IMG/VR virus record: IMGVR_UViG_3300012986_000002
Span: 1-35,564 of that record
DNA: 35,564 nt
Strand: one strand, 5' to 3'
Source: a virus
This document shows positions 8,595-16,473 of this stretch, piece by piece. Under the pieces are notes generated by a model. The model ran no database searches. It was not told the origin of the DNA and saw nothing but the letters and a program-made list of their open reading frames with translations. The translations under genes and the position numbers were made by a program. Numbering within the stretch: position 1 is the first letter of the stretch; each line of letters begins with the position of its first letter.

Positions 8595-9071
8595 ATGTCA
8601 GGAAACACAGATTTATTGAGAGAATGTGCGCGTTTATCGGTAGCTAATTCTGAATTAGCGATCGACAATTCGGAACTGTTAATAGAAAATTTGAGGGTAA
8701 AAGCAGAAAATCTGAGACTAACTCAGCGGTTGGATCAAATGAACAATTTAGCCAGAGCAATGTATAACGATTTTAAGCTCGATCGACCTAATGGAAATTT
8801 GACCGAAAATAATAGAGAATCCTTAGACCTGAAGGGTGGCGGAACTATCTATTTAGTTCAGTATCTCGATCGAAATGGAAAATCGTACATATCTACAGAA
8901 GGTGTAACACCAGAAGGCGATATAGCTCCTAAGCTTTATTATTTCGGCTATGCGGTGTTTTTCATGGTAGAAGAACTGGTGCGACAAGGATTTAGTGGTC
9001 TGCCTGAGAGATTTTTAAAGTTGTTCGTAGCTTGCGGGGCGCGTAGCGCCATCGAAACCCAAAGTTTATGA
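8595..9071 (+). CDS. Unknown protein with coiled-coil N-terminus, C-terminus altered by a repeat
   Basis: The first 50 residues form a Leu/Asn/Glu heptad-like coiled coil; the rest is a small globular region (T-I-Y-L-V-Q-Y-L-D) of no family I know. A 23-bp repeat at 9028-9050 replaces the last 22 residues with V-A-C-G-A-R-S-A-I-E-T-Q-S-L. Removing it restores CGATCG and extends the frame to TAA 9113-9115, giving 165 residues ending V-M-A-Y-L. A TATAAT at 8565-8570 is a plausible -10 box. The altered protein may still fold because only the tail changes. Confidence 0.6.
   Translation: MSGNTDLLRECARLSVANSELAIDNSELLIENLRVKAENLRLTQRLDQMNNLARAMYNDFKLDRPNGNLTENNRESLDLKGGGTIYLVQYLDRNGKSYISTEGVTPEGDIAPKLYYFGYAVFFMVEELVRQGFSGLPERFLKLFVACGARSAIETQSL
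9028..9050 (+). repeat. Very small palindromic repeat, 23 bp
   Basis: Identical to the copy at 2344. Flanked by CG (9026-9027) and ATCG (9051-9054). Its removal extends the host gene in frame to 9115. Confidence 0.9.
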
Positions 9072-9224
9072 ACTATGTAGTCAAAGAATTTGAACGGGTG
9101 ATGGCATATTTATAAGCCCAGCGAAGTTCAGAATCCGTCAAAGAACAGTAAATTATCTCCAAAAACAATTTGCGTTTGTTTCTGTTTTTGATTTTCATTC
9201 TCATGTTCTACAAACTACTTACTT

Positions 9225-9755
9225 ATGAACGATCGTACCATTAAACAACGGTTTGAAAAACACATTATCCGTAAAGATGATTGCTGGATAACAGATTTGC
9301 ATTGTAATCACAGAGGTTATCCACGAATTAAAGTGAATAATAGAGGAATAAATGCTTCTCGTGTAAGTTTTCAGCTATACAACGGAGAAATCCCTGAAGG
9401 AATGCTTGTATGTCATCGTTGCGATAATCCAGGGTGTGTAAATCCTTAACATTTATTCCTCGGCACTCATAAGGACAATATGAGAGATATGATAGAAAAA
9501 GGACGATCACTTAAAGGCTCTAAAACCTCTCAATCTAAACTGACTGAAAAAGAAGTGTTTCAAATCAAAGCCTTGTTATCTGAAACTAATTTAACCCCTA
9601 AAAGAATTGCTAGTTTATTTGATATTTGCACACGAACTATCTCGTATATTCAACATGACGGTATCTGGAAACACGTTAATTATGTTGCTAACCGCAAAAA
9701 TAACAGCAAAAGTAAGAAATCTGTAGGATGGAAACAGTTAAGTTTATTTGACTGA
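9225..9755 (+). pseudogene. HNH endonuclease (HNH_3 type) with an in-frame TAA
   Basis: The gene is colinear with the intact HNH gene at 11439. It has the pattern C-W-I-T-D, R-V-S-F-Q-L-Y-N, L-V-C-H-R-C-D-N-P-G-C-V-N-P, then TAA at 9447-9449 where the paralogue has Glu (N-P-E-H-L-F-L-G-T). The same frame continues through H-L-F-L-G-T-H-K-D-N and a C-terminal helix-turn-helix-like region to 9755. A single G-to-T change (GAA to TAA) would explain it. The nuclease motif is cut before the second histidine, so the truncated product should be inactive unless the stop is read through. Confidence 0.82.
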
Positions 9756-9759
9756 TTTG

Positions 9760-10047
9760 CTAAAGCAGTCCCATAATTTGCAAATGTCGATAAACCACAA
9801 TTTCCTCAATCCCAACTTGACGATCGATTGCCTTCATAGATTGCCCCTCAGCTCTGAGCAATCGAATACGTTCTCTCAGAGCTTCAATTTGATCGGTCGA
9901 TCGAGAAGATGCGACTTGCTTAGGTTGTAAGTTCCATGCCCTGATACTGCGCTGTACCTTAGCTGCTGTCGTGTCGGTGTGTTGAGCTATCTGAGAATAA
10001 GATAGCCCTTGACGGTACAAACGGATTTGTTCTTCTATATTGCTCAT
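9760..10047 (-). CDS. Small protein with two helix-turn-helix-like units
   Basis: This 95-residue protein has two repeats of a DNA-binding-like pattern: L-Y-R-Q-G-L-S-Y-S-Q-I-A and L-L-R-A-E-G-Q-S-M-K-A-I, each followed by a recognition-helix-like segment. It may be a small regulator or the DNA-binding part of a recombinase. It sits between the broken HNH gene and the first methyltransferase fragment, its 3' end 5 bases from the HNH stop. No clear Shine-Dalgarno sequence or leader motif is seen. Confidence 0.6.
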   Translation of the reverse strand: MSNIEEQIRLYRQGLSYSQIAQHTDTTAAKVQRSIRAWNLQPKQVASSRSTDQIEALRERIRLLRAEGQSMKAIDRQVGIEEIVVYRHLQIMGLL

Positions 10048-10063
10048 CTCTTTGACAGAATTA

Positions 10064-10345
10064 TTAATATTGAAGTAGAGAAGCTAGAAATTGGAGACGC
10101 ATCAATGGAACAGTTGCCTGGGGAACACAAATTGATAAGCCTGTTAGATTGATTGCTTCTGCCCTGCCGGGAGTTCTGCGTTCTACTCCTGGGTTGGCTG
10201 GCGGGGAATTGAATCGCCACCACCGCTCATAATGCAATCGAGCCAGGTACTCGGGAACGCCATCAACCACAGACATAGCTCCGGGTTTAGTTTCTGGGTA
10301 GTGGGTAAACGACCTTGCAATTTCAATCTGACTTCTAATGTAAAA
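10064..10345 (-). pseudogene. C5-DNA methyltransferase 3' fragment A
   Basis: Encodes the last ~90 residues of a Dcm-type methyltransferase: I-E-I-A-R-S-F, Y-L-A-R-L-H-Y-E-R-W-W-R, R-R-T-P-G-R-A-E-A, and a motif-X-like end A-T-V-P-L-M-R-L-Q-F-L-A-S-L-L. It matches the C-terminus of the full gene at 11922-12785 but lacks motifs I-VIII, so it cannot methylate. An ATG at 10396 opens this frame but lies before a terminator hairpin and I do not regard it as a real start. Confidence 0.75.
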
Positions 10346-10353
10346 GCTGGTAT

Positions 10354-10385
10354 AAAAAGTAGTAAGAATTAACCTACTACTTTTT
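10354..10385 (-). terminator. Terminator after HNH gene 2
   Basis: Perfect 11-bp arms AAAAAGTAGTA / TACTACTTTTT with a 10-base loop; on the minus strand it ends in a T run just past the stop of the HNH gene at 10397. Confidence 0.75.
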
Positions 10386-10396
10386 ACTTTTTCCAT

Positions 10397-11011
10397 TTAA
10401 TCACAATATTCCCAACGTTTACCGCCCGATCGCCAGCCCTTACGAATTGCTACACTAACAGAGTGATATTCTAATCCCATACTTCTAGCAGCTTCAGAAG
10501 CACTTTGAAATTCTTCTCCTGTGTCTAAGCATCTTACCTTTTTCTGAGTTTTTGAATTTCGATCGTCTTTATGTAACTGCCAATGTTCCTCATTAGTCAT
10601 TACCTCCAAGTTTTCTAAGCTGTTATCGTTTCGATTACGGTTTTTGTGATGGACTATTTCAGTTTTAGGATCGCTTACACCATAATAGGCAAGATAACGA
10701 CCTAGATATTTTTCCATAATCAACGTATGTTGAGCAACGTAATCTTTGTATTGACTTACGTTTTCTATGGTGCGAGGATGCCCCGGACAATACTCGTAAA
10801 TGTATCCACGATGGCTCTTGATAACTTGCGATGGCTTTTGATTATTGAACTTTTGTTCTCTTAAATTGACACCTGCCTTTTGAAGAATTCCGGGGATACT
10901 TTTTCTTGGACAGCCTAAGATTTTTTCAATGCTTGAGTAACTGTGTCCTCCTAAGTATAGTTCAATAATCTTTGAAATATCTAAATTCAATCCTTTTGCT
11001 TTTCTTCCCAT
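10397..11011 (-). CDS. HNH homing-type endonuclease with NUMOD-like C-terminus
   Basis: The 204-residue protein has an N-terminal helix-turn-helix-like part (residues ~10-50), a central HNH core (I-V-H-H-K-N-R-N-R-N-D-N, then N-L-E-V-M-T-N-E-E-H) and a C-terminal NUMOD1-like DNA-binding unit (V-R-C-L-D-T-G-E-E-F-Q-S-A-S-E-A-A). This is the layout of free-standing homing endonucleases, which cut DNA lacking them and spread by repair. It sits between two fragments of the same methyltransferase gene. The leader motif ends 29 bases before its ATG and directly follows the stop of fragment B. A different HNH subtype from the genes at 9225 and 11439. Confidence 0.85.
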   Translation of the reverse strand: MGRKAKGLNLDISKIIELYLGGHSYSSIEKILGCPRKSIPGILQKAGVNLREQKFNNQKPSQVIKSHRGYIYEYCPGHPRTIENVSQYKDYVAQHTLIMEKYLGRYLAYYGVSDPKTEIVHHKNRNRNDNSLENLEVMTNEEHWQLHKDDRNSKTQKKVRCLDTGEEFQSASEAARSMGLEYHSVSVAIRKGWRSGGKRWEYCD

Positions 11012-11027
11012 ATCTAGATTCCAAAAT

Positions 11028-11047
11028 GTGAAATCTTAGAGCGAAGC
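11028..11047 (-). promoter_or_regulatory. GCTTCGC leader motif before HNH gene 2
   Basis: GCTTCGC at 11041-11047 on the minus strand, ending 29 bases before the ATG at 11011. The downstream TGA position reads CAC here, so only the hairpin part is conserved. Confidence 0.5.
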
Positions 11048-11048
11048 A

Positions 11049-11395
11049 TTACATTATTTCATTTGACAACAAAGAAGCTAGAAATTGTAAACGCATCAAA
11101 GGAACAGTAGCTTGAGGAACACAGATTGATAAACCAGCTAGAGTTATTGCTTCAGCACGTCCGCGTGTGTTTCGTGGCAGTCCAACGTTGGCGGGTGGTG
11201 GATTCATTCTCCACCAGTTTTCATAATGCAATCCAGCCAAGTAAGGGGGAATCCGAGCATCCACAGGCAAACTTCTGGATGTAACTTCTGGGTAGCTGGT
11301 AAACGACCTTGCGATTTCAATATTTGCTCTAACCGATGCTGCCCAGCCCTGCCACCCTTTCCGTTGCTGGATGCTAAGGTGGTTGAAAAAACCAA
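11049..11395 (-). pseudogene. C5-DNA methyltransferase 3' fragment B
   Basis: Similarity to the full methyltransferase begins near I-Q-Q-R-K-G-W and continues through I-E-I-A-R-S-F-T-S-Y-P-E, Y-L-A-G-L-H-Y-E-N-W-W-R-M-N-P-P-P and A-T-V-P-L-M-R-L-Q-F-L-A-S-L-L to a stop at 11049. Motifs I-VIII, with the catalytic Cys, are missing. The upstream edge runs into the divergent leader of the HNH gene at 11439. Confidence 0.78.
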
Positions 11396-11402
11396 AAGTT
11401 AT

Positions 11403-11422
11403 GCTTCGCTTTTAGGTTATGA
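11403..11422 (+). promoter_or_regulatory. GCTTCGC-N10-TGA leader motif before HNH gene 1
   Basis: GCTTCGC 11403-11409, TGA 11420-11422; GCTTCGC ends 29 bases before ATG 11439. Confidence 0.65.
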
Positions 11423-11438
11423 TGTCTATTTTTTCATT

Positions 11439-11987
11439 ATGCCTCCTCGTAAAACACCTCTTCAGCAACGAATCGAAAAGCATATTATATCTAAAAATAA
11501 CTGTTGGATAACAGATATTCTTTGTACTCATGATGGTCGTCCTAGAATGTGGGTTGACGGCAAATTGAAGTTTGTTTCCCGGTTGATTTTTGAACTTTAT
11601 AACACGAAAATTCCTGATGGATATTTTGTGTGTCACAATTGTGATAATCCAGCTTGTGTAAATCCCGAACACTTATTTCTCGGTACTTTAAAAGACAATT
11701 CAGCCGATATGGTGAAAAAAGACCGTCAGGCAAAAGGCTCTAAGCATGGATTTTCTAAACTCAACGATGAACAAGTATTGACAATCAAACAGTTGTTGAA
11801 TGAAACTAAGCTAACACAGAAAGCAATTGCTGAATTGTTTAATGTGTCAAGACAGACAATTGTATTGATTGCCCTAAACAGACAGTGGAAACACATTGTT
11901 TATCAACCAAAAACCGACCAATTAAGTTTGTTTGAAGTTGATGATTTGGTTAGACAGCAAAGAAGCGAGGAACTGGACACGCATTAA
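11439..11987 (+). CDS. HNH endonuclease (HNH_3 type)
   Basis: I place the start at ATG 11439 (M-P-P-R-K-T), 29 bases after the leader motif and matching the paralogue at 9225; upstream in-frame sequence is the antisense of fragment B. The 182-residue protein has C-W-I-T-D, F-V-C-H-N-C-D-N-P-A-C-V-N-P-E-H-L-F-L-G-T, then a helix-turn-helix-like tail (Q-K-A-I-A-E-L-F-N-V-S-R-Q-T-I). The paralogue stops right after Q-L-S-L-F-D; here the frame runs on 17 residues antisense to the methyltransferase 3' end, and the two genes overlap by 66 bp. Homing-type function is inferred from family and context. Confidence 0.85.
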   Translation: MPPRKTPLQQRIEKHIISKNNCWITDILCTHDGRPRMWVDGKLKFVSRLIFELYNTKIPDGYFVCHNCDNPACVNPEHLFLGTLKDNSADMVKKDRQAKGSKHGFSKLNDEQVLTIKQLLNETKLTQKAIAELFNVSRQTIVLIALNRQWKHIVYQPKTDQLSLFEVDDLVRQQRSEELDTH

Positions 11988-12785
11988 TGGGACGGTAGCC
12001 TGCAAAGGGACGATCGACAGACCAGCTAGAGTTACTGCTTCTCGTCTTCCAGGCGTTCTACGCTTTAATCCGGGACTGACTGGTGGCGGATTCATTCTCC
12101 ACCAGTGGTCATAATGCAATCCAGCCAGGTAGGAGGGATTGCCATCATCCACAGACAAAGAGCTGGGTTCAGCTTCTGGGTAGCTGATAAACGATTTTGC
12201 GATCGTAATGTACTTTCCAATGTTGTCAGACCAGCAGGTCCACCCTTGCCGTTGCTGGAGCTGTAAGTCGTTACGGTAGGCAACGATAAACACTCTTTGC
12301 CTCTCATGTGGCGCACCGCACTCCGACGCGCTGATAACTTCAACTTCTGTTTCAAATCCTGCCATTTGCAAGGCTCCCAAGATTGTTCGCAAGCCTCTAT
12401 AAATGATGCCTTTTGGGTTTTCAATAATGACAAAATCTGGTTGGGCTTCAAGAATAACTCTGTACATTTCCCACCACAATCCTGATTGAGCGCCTGCCAA
12501 TCCTTCTTTCTTTCCTGCGTTTGATGTGTTTGTGCAAGGAAAACCGCCAATGACGATTGTAGGAAAGCCGAATTCTCTGAATTTGGGTGGATGATATGTG
12601 TTGATATCAGCCCAGATGGGGATATTAGGGAAGTGTGACTGGAGAACTTTTTGATCATAAGGATTTATTTCGACAAATTGAAATGTTTGATATCGTAGTT
12701 TGCTAGATGGTACGTCATTGCTAAAAACTAATTGTGCTGCTAATTCAAATCCTCCAATTCCTGAAAATAAACTAATTGCTTGCAT
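11922..12785 (-). CDS. DNA (cytosine-5) methyltransferase
   Basis: The 287-residue enzyme shows the C5-methyltransferase motifs: I (L-F-S-G-I-G-G-F), IV with catalytic Cys84 (G-G-F-P-C-T-N), VI (I-E-N-P-K-G), VIII (P-H-E-R-Q-R-V-F) and a motif-X-like end (L-Q-A-T-V-P-L-M-R). It transfers methyl from S-adenosylmethionine to cytosine in a specific site; the target is unknown. The recognition domain between VIII and X is short. No restriction partner is next to it, so self-protection is likely. The final residues (I-N-F-K-Q-T) overlap the HNH gene, suggesting the original stop was lost at a junction near 11936. Starts at ATG 12785, divergent from 12867. Confidence 0.88.
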   Translation of the reverse strand: MQAISLFSGIGGFELAAQLVFSNDVPSSKLRYQTFQFVEINPYDQKVLQSHFPNIPIWADINTYHPPKFREFGFPTIVIGGFPCTNTSNAGKKEGLAGAQSGLWWEMYRVILEAQPDFVIIENPKGIIYRGLRTILGALQMAGFETEVEVISASECGAPHERQRVFIVAYRNDLQLQQRQGWTCWSDNIGKYITIAKSFISYPEAEPSSLSVDDGNPSYLAGLHYDHWWRMNPPPVSPGLKRRTPGRREAVTLAGLSIVPLQATVPLMRVQFLASLLSNQIINFKQT

Positions 12786-12866
12786 AGAATCAATTTATTT
12801 ATATAACTTTATTTTAATTGTATCATTTTCACTTCGTGTTTGGGAAGCAGTTTTGAACCAACAACT

Positions 12867-13247
12867 ATGACTAAAATTGTAATGATTTCTGGCAGTCGTT
12901 CAATCAAAGATATCAGTGCTGGATTGCCATCAATCGATCGAATAATGGAGCTAAAGTTTGCGATAATCGTTGGTGATGCGGTAGGCGTAGATAAGCTAGT
13001 TCAAGAATATTTTCGTCGATCGAATTACCTCAACGTTACAGTTTACTTTCCATTGTGGGGCGGAGGTGGGAAGCCGAGAAACACGACGGGGTATGAAACG
13101 GTTGGAGTTGCAGGAAACTATATTGATCGAGATATAGCAATGTGTTCGGTTTGCAATTACGGTTTGGCTCTCTGGGACGGGAGAAGTCATGGAACCAGGG
13201 ATAATATCGATCGAACTGGAAAGAAAACCAAAATAATCAGAATTTGA
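12867..13247 (+). CDS. SLOG/YspA-like Rossmann protein
   Basis: ATG 12867 gives 126 residues. Features of the SLOG (YspA/DprA-like) fold: I-S-G-S-R near the start, I-I-V-G-D-A-V-G-V-D-K-L in the middle, and Y-G-L-A-L-W-D-G-R-S-H-G-T-R-D-N near the end. Members of this superfamily bind nucleotides or nucleotide-derived ligands; the ligand here is unknown. A degenerate leader hairpin, CAC-TTC-GTG (about 12830-12838), lies about 30 bases upstream. Two more SLOG-like genes are at 23443 and 31261. Confidence 0.7.
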   Translation: MTKIVMISGSRSIKDISAGLPSIDRIMELKFAIIVGDAVGVDKLVQEYFRRSNYLNVTVYFPLWGGGGKPRNTTGYETVGVAGNYIDRDIAMCSVCNYGLALWDGRSHGTRDNIDRTGKKTKIIRI

Positions 13248-13274
13248 GGTAGCTGAGGTCTGTGGGTGAGGGTC

Positions 13275-13294
13275 GCTTCGCGATAAGGGAGTGA
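13275..13294 (+). promoter_or_regulatory. GCTTCGC-N10-TGA leader motif
   Basis: GCTTCGC 13275-13281 with flanking C and G pairing, TGA 13292-13294; 35 bases from GCTTCGC to ATG 13317. Confidence 0.65.
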
Positions 13295-13316
13295 CCTCTC
13301 AGCAGTAATTACTACC

Positions 13317-13724
13317 ATGACTATTACCGTAGAAAAGTTTGATTTCGACAAATTCACGACTGATAAAGTTAAGTTTGCGATCGATATTGACCGCGAAGTT
13401 TTCAATGTGTCTGAAGGCACGAACAGTCAGTATATTGACGATCAATTAGGTAACTCTCCGCTTTGGCGAGGCAAGTTTTCTGTTGAGGAGTATCGGCAAC
13501 TGCTGTGGCAACAAATCCAGCAGCATTTACCGAGATATTTTCGCAAAGGACTAAAAGGTTTCTATGAGCCTTACTTAGTTTCTGATTCCAATCAGTTTAG
13601 AGCGATTATGGAATTAGCAGAAGTTTATCGAGATAAAGGTCGGCTAAAGCTGCTTTATATTTCCGATCGCTCCCATGCCGAACTTATCGCCAGATGCGTT
13701 GATTTTTTGGCAAATCAGATATAG
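13317..13724 (+). CDS. Small hypothetical protein, weakly DUF4326-like
   Basis: A 135-residue protein with an L-G-N-S-P-L-W-R stretch, a helical middle and a conserved-looking end, G-R-L-K-L-L-Y-I-S-D-R-S-H-A-E-L-I. The order resembles DUF4326, but the usual Cys residues are absent and I treat this as weak. Its end resembles L-W-Y-I-S-R-Y-D-L-P-T-A of the next gene, so the two may be paralogues. Preceded by the leader motif and followed by a strong hairpin, so it is a single-gene unit. Confidence 0.55.
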   Translation: MTITVEKFDFDKFTTDKVKFAIDIDREVFNVSEGTNSQYIDDQLGNSPLWRGKFSVEEYRQLLWQQIQQHLPRYFRKGLKGFYEPYLVSDSNQFRAIMELAEVYRDKGRLKLLYISDRSHAELIARCVDFLANQI

Positions 13725-13725
13725 C

Positions 13726-13772
13726 AATTACGTTAACCTAGAAACTCAGTATTTCTAGATTAACGTAATTTT
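13726..13772 (+). terminator. Long terminator hairpin
   Basis: Nineteen-base arms, AATTACGTTAA..CTAGAAA and its complement with one mismatch, around a CTCAGTA loop, directly followed by TT. It starts 2 bases after the stop of the 13317 gene. Confidence 0.75.
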
Positions 13773-13834
13773 CGTAAATACTTTGCAATAAGGAAACGAC
13801 CAAGAAAACACTACTTTTAATATTAAGGAGAATT

Positions 13835-14251
13835 ATGTCAGAAATTCACATCAATCCAATGAGCCTTTTTCCTTACGATGTCAACAGACGAGAAGGAACC
13901 TATTTCGATCGAAACGGTAAGCCAGTTGATAAAGACCTTCTCAAAGGTCATTATGCTGTTGCTTATGAAGGTAGGGATATCCGTTTGTCAACTTGGGCAT
14001 GGAAACAGCGTAAGGAATTGACCAATTTAGCAACTTACTTTGATGGTAATGCAGTCGAAGAAAAACGCTTAATTATCTGGGAGCAATTTCAAACTCTCAC
14101 AGTGAACAGACATTTAATTAATTTCTGCGAGCAATTCAGAGAACAACCGATGTATCTCTGGTATATCAGCCGTTACGACTTACCGACAGCTCAGTTCATT
14201 AAACGTTTTTTGGAATGGTATTGGGCAGAATTTCCAATAATCCACCAGTAG
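13835..14251 (+). CDS. Hypothetical protein
   Basis: A 138-residue protein with a good Shine-Dalgarno sequence (AAGGAG 13825-13830) 4 bases before the ATG. Aromatic-rich, with a C-terminal L-W-Y-I-S-R-Y-D-L-P-T-A-Q-F segment resembling the end of the preceding protein. No known family recognised. It has its own hairpin after the stop. A degenerate leader-like stretch (ACTTTGC) lies about 55 bases upstream. Confidence 0.6.
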   Translation: MSEIHINPMSLFPYDVNRREGTYFDRNGKPVDKDLLKGHYAVAYEGRDIRLSTWAWKQRKELTNLATYFDGNAVEEKRLIIWEQFQTLTVNRHLINFCEQFREQPMYLWYISRYDLPTAQFIKRFLEWYWAEFPIIHQ

Positions 14252-14257
14252 AAAACT

Positions 14258-14290
14258 GTTATACTCTAGCTAATTTAGTTAGAGTATAAC
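14258..14290 (+). terminator. Hairpin after the 13835 gene
   Basis: Arms GTTATACTCTA and TAGAGTATAAC, extendable by CTAA/TTAG, lie 6 bases past the stop. No T run. Confidence 0.6.
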
Positions 14291-14294
14291 GCTA

Positions 14295-15029
14295 ATGTTT
14301 GCAACACAATTTTCCGACAAATAAGCTATCAAAGTAACAGACGTAACCCCAGATTATGAAGTAAACTATAAAACTGGGTACATAGGATTTCTCAACAAGG
14401 GAGCTGACGTAACATCTCTCGGCATCGCTTACTTTACGGGTTGGGATATCATCAGCGATATCCATGTGACTCATACCTTGATTGTTGCGGGAGAGGATCA
14501 ATCTATTGAAGCAGACATGGTAAATAACACAGTCAAGGTTTGTACCCTAACCAAATACTTCAATGACCCTAACTGTCAAATCTTCTTCCGCAAACCCATA
14601 CTTTTCAACGATGCGGTAGGTTATGCGATCGCATACAAAGCCAGTTTGGAAGTCGGCAAACAATACGATTTCGGCGCAATCTTAACCCAAGGACTCTCAG
14701 GCAGTTTCCCTGGGCGGATGCTCGATCGGCTGCTGACCGGAAAGTTGGAGGAACTGTTAGGCAACCTGCTTAATCATCCCGATAAATGGATTTGTAGCGA
14801 ACTTGTTGCCTACGCTTTGGATGAGCAGTTATTCTACCGAGATAAAGGCATCCTCAAACGTCCTAACTCTACCATCAGTCCTCAAGAGCTTTTCCAGGAT
14901 ACCGAAATCTTTGCACCCTGGAAAAAATCTGAACCCTCAGAAACAAAAACAGTAACAGAAACAAAAACAGTGACCGTAACAGAAACGGTAACAAAAACAG
15001 ATCCAGAAACAGACTTAATCTGTAAGTAA
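14295..15029 (+). pseudogene. Permuted NlpC/P60 (YiiX-like) papain-fold protein with in-frame TAA
   Basis: From ATG 14295 the frame reads nine codons, hits TAA at 14322-14324, and continues in the same frame to 15029. Sequence after the stop looks coding (G-Y-I-G-F-L-N-K-G-A-D), so this is probably one gene with a nonsense change. A GTG at 14466 could start a shorter 187-residue product. V-T-H-T-L-I-V-A-G and W-I-C-S-E-L-V-A-Y fit the His-then-Cys order of permuted NlpC/P60 hydrolases, which act on peptidoglycan peptides or lipids. The C-terminal tail (E-T-K-T-V-T repeats) is encoded by a low-complexity ACAGAAACAAAA-type repeat. Confidence 0.6.
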
Positions 15030-15055
15030 GAATAGCTGAGGTTAACCGTTCAAAC

Positions 15056-15075
15056 GCTTTGCGGTAAGGACATGA
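15056..15075 (+). promoter_or_regulatory. Leader motif variant GCTTTGC-N10-TGA
   Basis: GCTTTGC 15056-15062 flanked by C and G, TGA 15073-15075. An ATG follows 36 bases later, at 15099. Confidence 0.5.
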
Positions 15076-15098
15076 GTTCTTCCGCAGCGAGTTTTGAC

Positions 15099-15167
15099 AT
15101 GACTTTAGTTACAGTTACCAAGAAACTGGGTCGAAAGCCCCGTCCTTCTAGGACGGCTTTAATTTAG
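15099..15167 (+). pseudogene. Gene start cut by the TnpB element
   Basis: ATG 15099 lies at the usual distance from a leader motif and opens M-T-L-V-T-V-T-K-K-L-G-R, after which the left-end hairpin of the TnpB element begins and the frame stops at 15165-15167. I infer the 5' stub of a gene interrupted by the element; no obvious continuation is seen after its right end. Confidence 0.3.
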
Positions 15168-16463
15168 TAAATTATAAAGAATTGCTAAAAACACAGATTT
15201 GTTAGTAAAAGTTTTAGTAAAAGTGATAGACTATTTCAATGATAGTTTTAGAGTTTAAATTGAAGGGCAAAGCGGAGCAATATCGGAGCATCGACGAGAT
15301 GATCAGAACAGCTCAATTCGTCCGAAACAAGACTCTAAAATATTGGACAGAAAATCAAGGAATTAAGCTAGTTGACCTATACAAACAATGCGCTGTTATG
15401 GCGAAAGAATTTGAATGGGCGGGCAAGCTTAACTCGATGGCACGTCAAGCTTCCGCCGAACGTGCCATTTTTGCTATTCAACGCTTTTTTGCTAATTGCA
15501 AAGCCAAGAAACCCGGAAAAAAGGGATATCCACAGTTCAAGAAGCATACTCGATCTGTTGAGTATAAAACTTCGGGATGGGAACTTTCTGCGGACAAAAG
15601 ATGCTTGACCCTTAAAGATGGTTTTGCTGCGGGGAAGTTCAAGTTAATCGGCAGTCGAGACTTGCATTTCTATGCGCCCGGTGAAATAAAACGAATCAGA
15701 ATCGTGCGTCGTGCCGACGGCTACTACGCCCAATTCTGTATTAATGTGGAGCGGAAAGAGGAGCCTGTTCTCACTGGTAAAGCTATTGGAATAGATGTCG
15801 GGTTAAACCATTTCTATACCGATAGTGATGGTGAAACGGTCGCTAACCCTCGATATCTTCGCAAGAGCGAAAAAGCTTTGAAGAGATTGCAGAAGCGAGT
15901 TTCAAGGGAAGAAGAAAGGTTCTAGTAATCGGAAAAAAGCAGTTAATAAGCTGGGAAGGAAACACCTGAAGGTCACTAGGCAGCGTGAAGACTTCGCCAT
16001 AAAGACGGCGTTGTGCGCGGTAAAATCTAACGATTTTGTAGCCTACGAAGACCTTCAGGTGCGGAACATGGTGAAAAACCACAAGCTAGCCAAATCAATT
16101 AGCGATGCAGCTTGGTCACAATTTTCTCAATGGTTGGAGTATTTTGGGAAAGTGTACGGTAAAACCGTGAGTGCGGTCGCACCTCAACACACATCGCAAG
16201 AGTGTTCAAATTGTGGCAATCTAGTTCAGAAAACGCTGTCAACTCGAACCCATATTTGTGGTTGTGGAACGATTCTCGATCGCGATCATAACGCTGCGCT
16301 GAACATTTTGGCGAAAGGGTTGAAGCAGGCAAAGATCGATTTAAATACGGCGGGGCACGCCGAAATTCACGCTTGCGGACAGACCGATCTCTACTCGCTG
16401 ATGGTGACATCAATGAGCAAATCGACTGGCTGATCCAAGAATCCCCTCGCCTTTAGGCAGGGG
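15134..16463 (+). mobile_element. IS200/IS605-superfamily element with tnpB only (IS1341-like)
   Basis: The left-end hairpin at 15134-15160 (AAAGCC..GTCCT-TCT-AGGAC-GGCTTT) and the right-end hairpin at 16443-16463 (CCCCTcGCC-TTTA-GGCAGGGG) bracket a tnpB gene. Such end hairpins are recognised by the TnpA transposase in this superfamily, but no tnpA is present. The sequence around the right end normally also encodes the guide (omega) RNA of TnpB. Exact outer borders cannot be set without the empty site. Confidence 0.75.
15239..16433 (+). pseudogene. tnpB: TnpB RNA-guided nuclease, frameshifted
   Basis: The first part (15239-15925) contains the RuvC aspartate D186 in G-I-D-V-G-L-N and stops early at TAG 15923-15925. 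Sequence in another frame continues without a break of similarity (K-K-G-S-S-N-R-K-K, K-T-A-L-C-A-V-K) through Y-E-D-L-Q-V-R (RuvC Glu), the zinc knuckle C-S-N-C..C-G-C, and L-D-R-D-H-N-A-A (RuvC Asp) to 16433. A one-base indel in the purine run near 15906-15919 explains the shift. All three catalytic acids survive at sequence level, so decay looks recent. Combined length (~398 residues) is normal for TnpB. Confidence 0.85.
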
Positions 16464-16473
16464 AGTGTCAAAG

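Noticed and set aside
10064-10396. A full ORF starting at ATG 10396
   Set aside because: Its first ~17 codons span the terminator hairpin of the HNH gene; only the methyltransferase fragment part looks genuine.
11226-11438. N-terminal extension of the HNH gene at 11439
   Set aside because: This stretch is the antisense of methyltransferase fragment B, and the paralogue starts at the position matching 11439.
11922-12785. Restriction-modification system with the neighbouring HNH genes as the restriction enzymes
   Set aside because: The HNH proteins have homing-type layouts, one is broken, and they alternate with methyltransferase fragments; nothing shows matched specificity.
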